Assembly (NCBI RefSeq): GCF_039555335.1
Contig: NC_092640.1
Location: forward strand, 39,786,295-39,850,294
From: Amphiura filiformis
Lineage: Eukaryota; Echinodermata; Ophiuroidea; Amphilepidida; Amphiuridae
Reading direction: 5' to 3'
Length of the DNA stretch: 64,000 bases
Shown here: piece by piece, positions 59,311 through 64,000 of the stretch
Position numbering within the stretch: the stretch's first letter is position 1
Layout of the letters: every line of letters begins with the position of its first letter
Notes under the pieces: model-generated
Told to the model about the DNA's origin: nothing
Database searches by the model: none
The model's input: the letters and a program-made list of their open reading frames with translations, nothing else
Program-made: the position numbers and the translations under genes

Positions 59311-62300
59311 GTGAGTTTCGTTTCGGTTTATATTACTAAATCATGGTAATTAATGTTAAATTGTGGACGTCAAAGAAAATCTTAGGCGTCTAAAATCTCA
59401 GGCGCCTAAGATTTCATTGGTTGAGAATTGATCTGCAGTTTGTGATTTCTGGCCTCGTGATTCGTCGATTTAAGTGTACCCAGGCCTTGCCGTTTGATGC
59501 GAGCGATTGCTCTCGCTCACCACCGCTAAACTCAATTTCTAGCGAGCGATTTTCCATTTCCCACTCACCATAGACACTAAAAATCGCTCGCTGCGGATCA
59601 CCTAAAATTGAATCCAATTTAAAGTTTCAGCACTTTCAATGTATTCACTTTATCGTAATTAATTAGCCTTAATCCCTGAAAACGAAAGAGATGGTGTCGA
59701 CAGTGCGGTAGGGTTTCATATTTGTACAAATGATTTTCAGACCTAGAGATATAGAGAGTGATTCGACCACTCGCCTAGCATCTTGCTAGCGAGTGAGTGA
59801 CCACTCGCCTTCAAAACTAGACGGCAAGGCTTGTGTACCGGTAAATTAATGGATAGTCAGTTTTATCTAGTATAGGATGATAAAGGCTAAATGCAAATTG
59901 AAAGATGGCATTCCTATCGTAATTCAAGTTGAAAGTGATTAAACCTATAATGTCTTCAGCTGCATTTTGAAAAAATCCTCAAAAATGGTGTCAGACTTTA
60001 ATGCTAAGGTTGAAAAGACCGCAATCTTTGGAATACTACCACGGGGAGGTTGACCTTGTATTGATGGCAAATAGCAGAGGGGAGAGACTACTTGAATTCT
60101 GCACACTTCACAAACTGGCTCCAACATGCAATGAATGACAGCCATGGATTCATCTACAAAAGAGTTTAAAAAAATAAGTAATGAGAATGATAAAATACCA
60201 CCTGCTGCCAAATTCAATTGGCACTCTCAAAACAGTCCAGTTGATGACATGAAATGTTGGCACGACTACTTTAACAAACTTGTGAACGCTTCGTTCCGAA
60301 GAGATTCGTCTGTCTAGATTCAATGTCCCACAGTGCCATCGCCCCAATATCTTCATGGCAGAAATCGCCATGATGGTAGGCAAAATCCACTAGTTCTTCA
60401 ACAGCTACGCATGGCCATTTTGTTCCGACCTGTTTAACAGTTTTGAGACCATGGACCGAGGGACTAGACTAAGGCTATTGACAATAGCCTGGTCGCTGAC
60501 CGCTGTAGATGTCACTGAGCCCGGTACGTCATATGCTTTAGACTACCTCTACCAGTGGTCTACACTGCGCTAGTGTACCGTGTTATGGGTAACCCCGCAG
60601 TGTTGACGAATGAGGACAGCAGTCATTTTTGTCGTCCGAATTTTTGTCAGTTTTTGATTTCAACTATCATGTTCTTTCAACACATATATTCATGTGAAAG
60701 CCTTACAATTGGTTTCTTTCGAAAACCAAAAATCACGGGAGATATTCATCATTTTCTACCCCCTGTATCCGAAGTTCTATCGTCTGAAATTTTAATGCAC
60801 GTGTATCGGCATGCACAGCAGTTACACGTGTATTGATTTAGTTTCCCTGCCTGTACAATATAATTATTTACCAGGCGTTGTCGCTGTGAGCCTCATCCGC
60901 TAGACTGTGAAATTGTACCCCACGACCAGAAAGTTAAAAAACAACAAAGCATGTGGTTTGGATATCTCAAACCTGGTGGTATTCAAAATAATGAGGCATC
61001 ACATTCTATGTTCATGAAGGATGATAAGCTAGACTCCACCAATTACGGAGCCATCACATTGCTCTCCATCTCAGGCAGGCAAGAGTTCTGCAGGACGACC
61101 TTTAAAGGGAATACATGACACCATAATATTATCTGACTGAGTCCCAGTGCTGATAATAAACCGGAATATGTATCCAGAAACTGGAATTTTGTTGAATTTT
61201 TAAGATCAGCCTTTGATACCATCTGGCTTATTTTTATTGGGGGTGGGGTGTTGGTTTGGTTTTAAATGTCTGAGACCAAACTCTGAGCGTTAATGTCTAA
61301 GTGGTAGTAAGTAAACATGGACAAGTTCGAAGTGTATTATTCACAAATCTAAATTAACCAGGCATAAACTATATTTTACCCTGAATGGAATTTGCTTGTT
61401 TCATGTAATGCAAAGGAATAAGTGACCTGTGACTTTCAATATTATGTTTGAATCAAGTAGACCCGTATGACCCGATTAAAGGTTTTGTTATCTAATTGTA
61501 CATGCGATAGTACATGTAATACATGTACGACGCAAAAGCTCGGAACTAACTCCACAGATAATACCAGGCGGCGGATGACATGATCGAGCCGGCAACTCGT
61601 GAAATCGCCCGGCCGTATGGCATTTTCCAATATAGTCGGTTAGTTTTGTGGGGTTCATTATCGAACCCCAACGGTTTTAGCTTGTATTTATATTATTTAT
61701 CAACATAGGCCTATTTGTTTGTGATATTTCAGCGTTTTAGAATTTCAAAATAATCCCATTCAATTATAATACCCCGCACAACACCATTGTACGCATATGA
61801 ATAGTACGAAATTAGAGTGTATGTTCGATACGTGCCCATCAGCCGCTTCCGCGCGTGTGCAAGCGACGGCAGTCAGTGGCGCACAGTGTCAACAGCCAGT
61901 GTTATAAATATAAACTTCATACTCCGTTGGTGAGCGACGGGCGATTGGTATTTCACCGAACGCAAGAAAAGGAGGCCTACCGTATCTGATTGGCTAGAAA
62001 TCGATCGCTTTGTCGTTCAGAGGTGTAGTACAAATTCAAAATGGAGACATGTATTCAATTCGATTGAAATCGATGTTCTATTATTCACGCAGATAAAGAA
62101 AGTGGATAATGTACGTTGTATTATAGATACAGCAGCTGGATTTTACACGGGTTCCTTTGTATAATTCATTTTTCAAATAGTTAAATATATCACAATTTTT
62201 ACTTTGGATTTCAAAATCTTTACTTATAAAATGCAGTTAAAGATATCCACAGCAAACAGCAAGGCACCGCTAATTAGTGTATTGCTTTTCGAGTTAGTGT

Positions 62301-63738
62301 ACTGGAAACAAAACCTGCGTTTTACCTGAAAACAAATCGAATTTTCTATAATAGAAACACCTTATGTGTTACTGATCATGCGCAAATCGTAGAATAGAAA
62401 CTAAGCGGCAGGCTCTATGGCAGGGCTATGGTATCTCATATCATGTAAATGGTATGCTTAGCCTGAGTCGCTCGGCCTATCTCGAACAAAATCGCCATGC
62501 GTAGCTTTTGAAAAACGAGAGGATTCGCCGTACTATCACGGCAATTTTTGACACGAAGATATAGGGATGATGACGCAGTGTGGCGCAGCCAGGATTTCGG
62601 AACTGAGGGGGCACAACTTGTAAATGTACCGACGGAAATATTTTTTGCCGACGGAAGTTGTGATTTGTTGACCCAAACAATTTTTTGCATGGTTTGAAAA
62701 AGTAAGTAAGTAAGTAAGTAAGTAAGTATTTATTTTCCACATCATCTACATTGACAACAACGTTAAACAACAAGCAAGAATATATAAAAAACACGAAAAG
62801 ACAAAAAAGACGAGTAAAATGACATGGAGGAGATGATCAAAAGGCCATGAAGGCCAGAAGTGATCATCCCCTAAGACATAATATAAACAAACATGATTTA
62901 AATAATGTTTATGTCACCACAGTGAATATAACATCATTGAAATGACATAAGCATCAGCATGATTAATGTATAAATATAGAATTAGCATACACAATTTGTA
63001 GATAAATTAAGACATTAATCGCTCTAAAGAAGCATGTACATGAAATTACAACCAAGTTTGATTTAATAAATATTTTTTTAATTGATTTCTGAAAGTTTTA
63101 ACATTCATAGCATTTTTTTAATTTGAGAGGAAGGTCATTCCAAAGGGAAGGCCCTGATGTCCTGACACCTTTGCTCGCAAAGTTTGTTTTTCTTTTCTGA
63201 ATATCATAATCATCGTTTTTCCTAGTTTTGTGGCTATGAATTTCATGTCTTTTACAAAAGTATTCCTTAAATATGTTTGGCAAGTCATCATTAAAGTGAA
63301 GAGCAAAAAAAAAAAAAAAAAGGATTATAGGCGGTACCAACATGAAAACACAAATTTTTTATGTCAAATTCAATTTCATTCACAATTTGTTTACAATTCT
63401 CCCCTATTTTCTGTCACCCTGGGTGAAAAATAGTCTATTGTTAACCCAATTTCTTTTTCACCAACGCCTTCCGTTTACCGACGGCCTTACATCAACCGAC
63501 GCGTCATCGGTCCCCCTCCCCCTCCCTGGCTACGCCACTGACGGCAGTTTTCTTCCATGTTTGCCAAACGCCGGGCCTCCTCGGTGCATACTTTCATTAA
63601 CATTTTTTTTTTTTTCTTTGCTAAATAAATAGGTTCAAGCGCAGGGAATACTGGTGCTCAACATGATGGGATAAATGATGACGATGACAGAATTTGGGTT
63701 ATGGCGGTTGGACATTCAGCGGACAGCTTTGAATATAT
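59139..63738 (+). CDS. Single-pass membrane protein of unknown function, first two coding exons (continues past window)
   Basis: Exon 1 at 59139-59310 and exon 2 at 63633-63738 join in phase (Gly codon split after its first base). The product starts MADTESVNSKIGIVGGDHNT, then SISLPLVVSIVALVIAVIGL and ILAAASLTQNANN: a short hydrophilic N-terminus, one strongly hydrophobic segment (residues about 21-47), then a second region GSSAGNTGAQHDGINDDDDR and IWVMAVGHSADSFEY. The layout suggests a type II (or type III) membrane protein, with NNT as a possible glycosylation site just outside the membrane. The family is not recognised and the 3' exons lie to the right. Divergent from the patatin gene, 3.36 kb apart. 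Confidence 0.8.
59311..62575. other. Intron of the membrane-protein gene; no exon accepted
   Basis: A fragment at 60391-60427 (AGCTACGCATGGCCATTTTG) recurs inverted at about 62483-62519, marking a dispersed repeat. A frame at 60135-60317 (KKISNENDKIPPAAK...) has no recognised domain. The rest shows no clear features. Confidence 0.5.
62576..63545. mobile_element. DNA-transposon ends (GTGGCGYAGCCAGG) enclosing a LINE fragment
   Basis: GTGGCGCAGCCAGGATTTCG at about 62580 is mirrored by CCTGGCTACGCCACTGAC at about 63525-63543. Both sides have a CCGACGG motif internally. The LINE 3' fragment at 62702-63343 appears to have inserted between the ends. Confidence 0.6.
62702..63343 (-). pseudogene. 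LINE 3' fragment with (TTAC)n tail
   Basis: On the minus strand 63343-63098 ends a frame containing KRKTNFASKGVRTSGPSLWN and DLPLKLK, the usual C-terminus of CR1/Jockey-like reverse transcriptase ORFs. A 3' UTR follows and ends in an (ACTT)n microsatellite at 62702-62728. It is 5' truncated. Confidence 0.75.
63633..63738 (+). CDS. Membrane protein exon 2
   Basis: Acceptor AATAAATAG after a T-rich tract; donor ATAT|GTGAGTG. It encodes the acidic linker GINDDDDR and WVMAVGHSADSFEY, ending in phase 2. Confidence 0.8.
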
Positions 63739-64000
63739 GTGAGTGATATTGTTAATTGATGAACACTCCATTATGGTTATATACTACCAATAGGCCTGGG
63801 CGATACATGGAAATACGACGAGTAACTATTTGTTTGTATGCATCTGAAAAGACTGCATTAAAATCGCTGAAATTGATCAAGTTATATAGCCAAAAAAGTA
63901 CTTTTTAGGGTTTGATGCTTCAAAATGGTATATTTTCTCTCATTATATGACATTTTTGTTGTAATAGTACCAAAATTAATACGCACGGCTTCGGTTTTTA
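63739..64000. other. Start of the next intron
   Basis: AT-rich and non-coding to the window edge; contains one AGGCCTGG word and no exon. Confidence 0.6.

Noticed and set aside
60135-60317. 60-codon frame (KKISNENDKIPPAAK...) as an exon of the membrane-protein gene
   Set aside because: Exon 1 and the exon at 63633 already join in phase, and no splice sites frame this segment convincingly.

Overview
The window is animal nuclear DNA. It is AT-rich, has few coding exons separated by long introns, and is crowded with small inverted-repeat DNA transposons. Split genes with canonical GT/AG sites, a metazoan SR splicing factor, mariner and LINE remnants, and strong enrichment of the palindrome TAGGCCTA suggest a marine invertebrate deuterostome, probably an echinoderm or close relative. 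That assignment is inference.

Three split genes can be assembled by eye with matching exon phases. (1) Plus strand, 4583-9773: an SRSF3/SRSF7-type splicing factor (RRM, CCHC zinc knuckle, short RS tail). It has an apparent one-base frame break after the zinc knuckle and a candidate autoregulatory poison exon in its 3-kb intron. (2) Minus strand, 55779 down to 14773: about 13 coding exons of a patatin-like phospholipase. It has an N-terminal Gly-2 myristoylation-type start, an oxyanion GGGA motif, a GTSGG serine motif, a DGG aspartate motif, and two canonical EF-hands set between the DGG region and the C-terminal patatin cap. (3) Plus strand, 59139 to beyond the right edge: the first two coding exons of an unrecognised single-pass membrane protein. 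Genes 1 and 2 converge; genes 2 and 3 diverge.

Layout: 1-4558 repeats and foldback elements; 4559-9773 SR gene; 9774-14772 intergenic with several MITEs and a near-perfect 236-bp palindrome; 14773-30083 the 3' exons of the patatin gene with TE-rich introns (LINE RT remnant, TTTC microsatellite, G-run minisatellite, mariner-like element touching a splice donor); 30660-48515 a tandem array of about 350 copies of a 48-bp unit that fills intron 5 of the patatin gene; 48557-55779 its 5' exons; 56964-58963 a four-level nest of foldback elements; 59139-64000 the membrane-protein gene, with a LINE fragment inside another transposon in its intron.

The most unusual features are the intronic 48-bp array with higher-order duplications (about 1.56, 2.76 and 2.02 kb, the last duplicating an embedded tRNA-derived SINE), the EF-hand insertion in the patatin fold, the mariner insertion whose TA target duplication supplies part of a splice donor, and the CAAC-rich candidate poison exon of the SR gene. 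No prokaryotic-type system, CRISPR array or rRNA is present.
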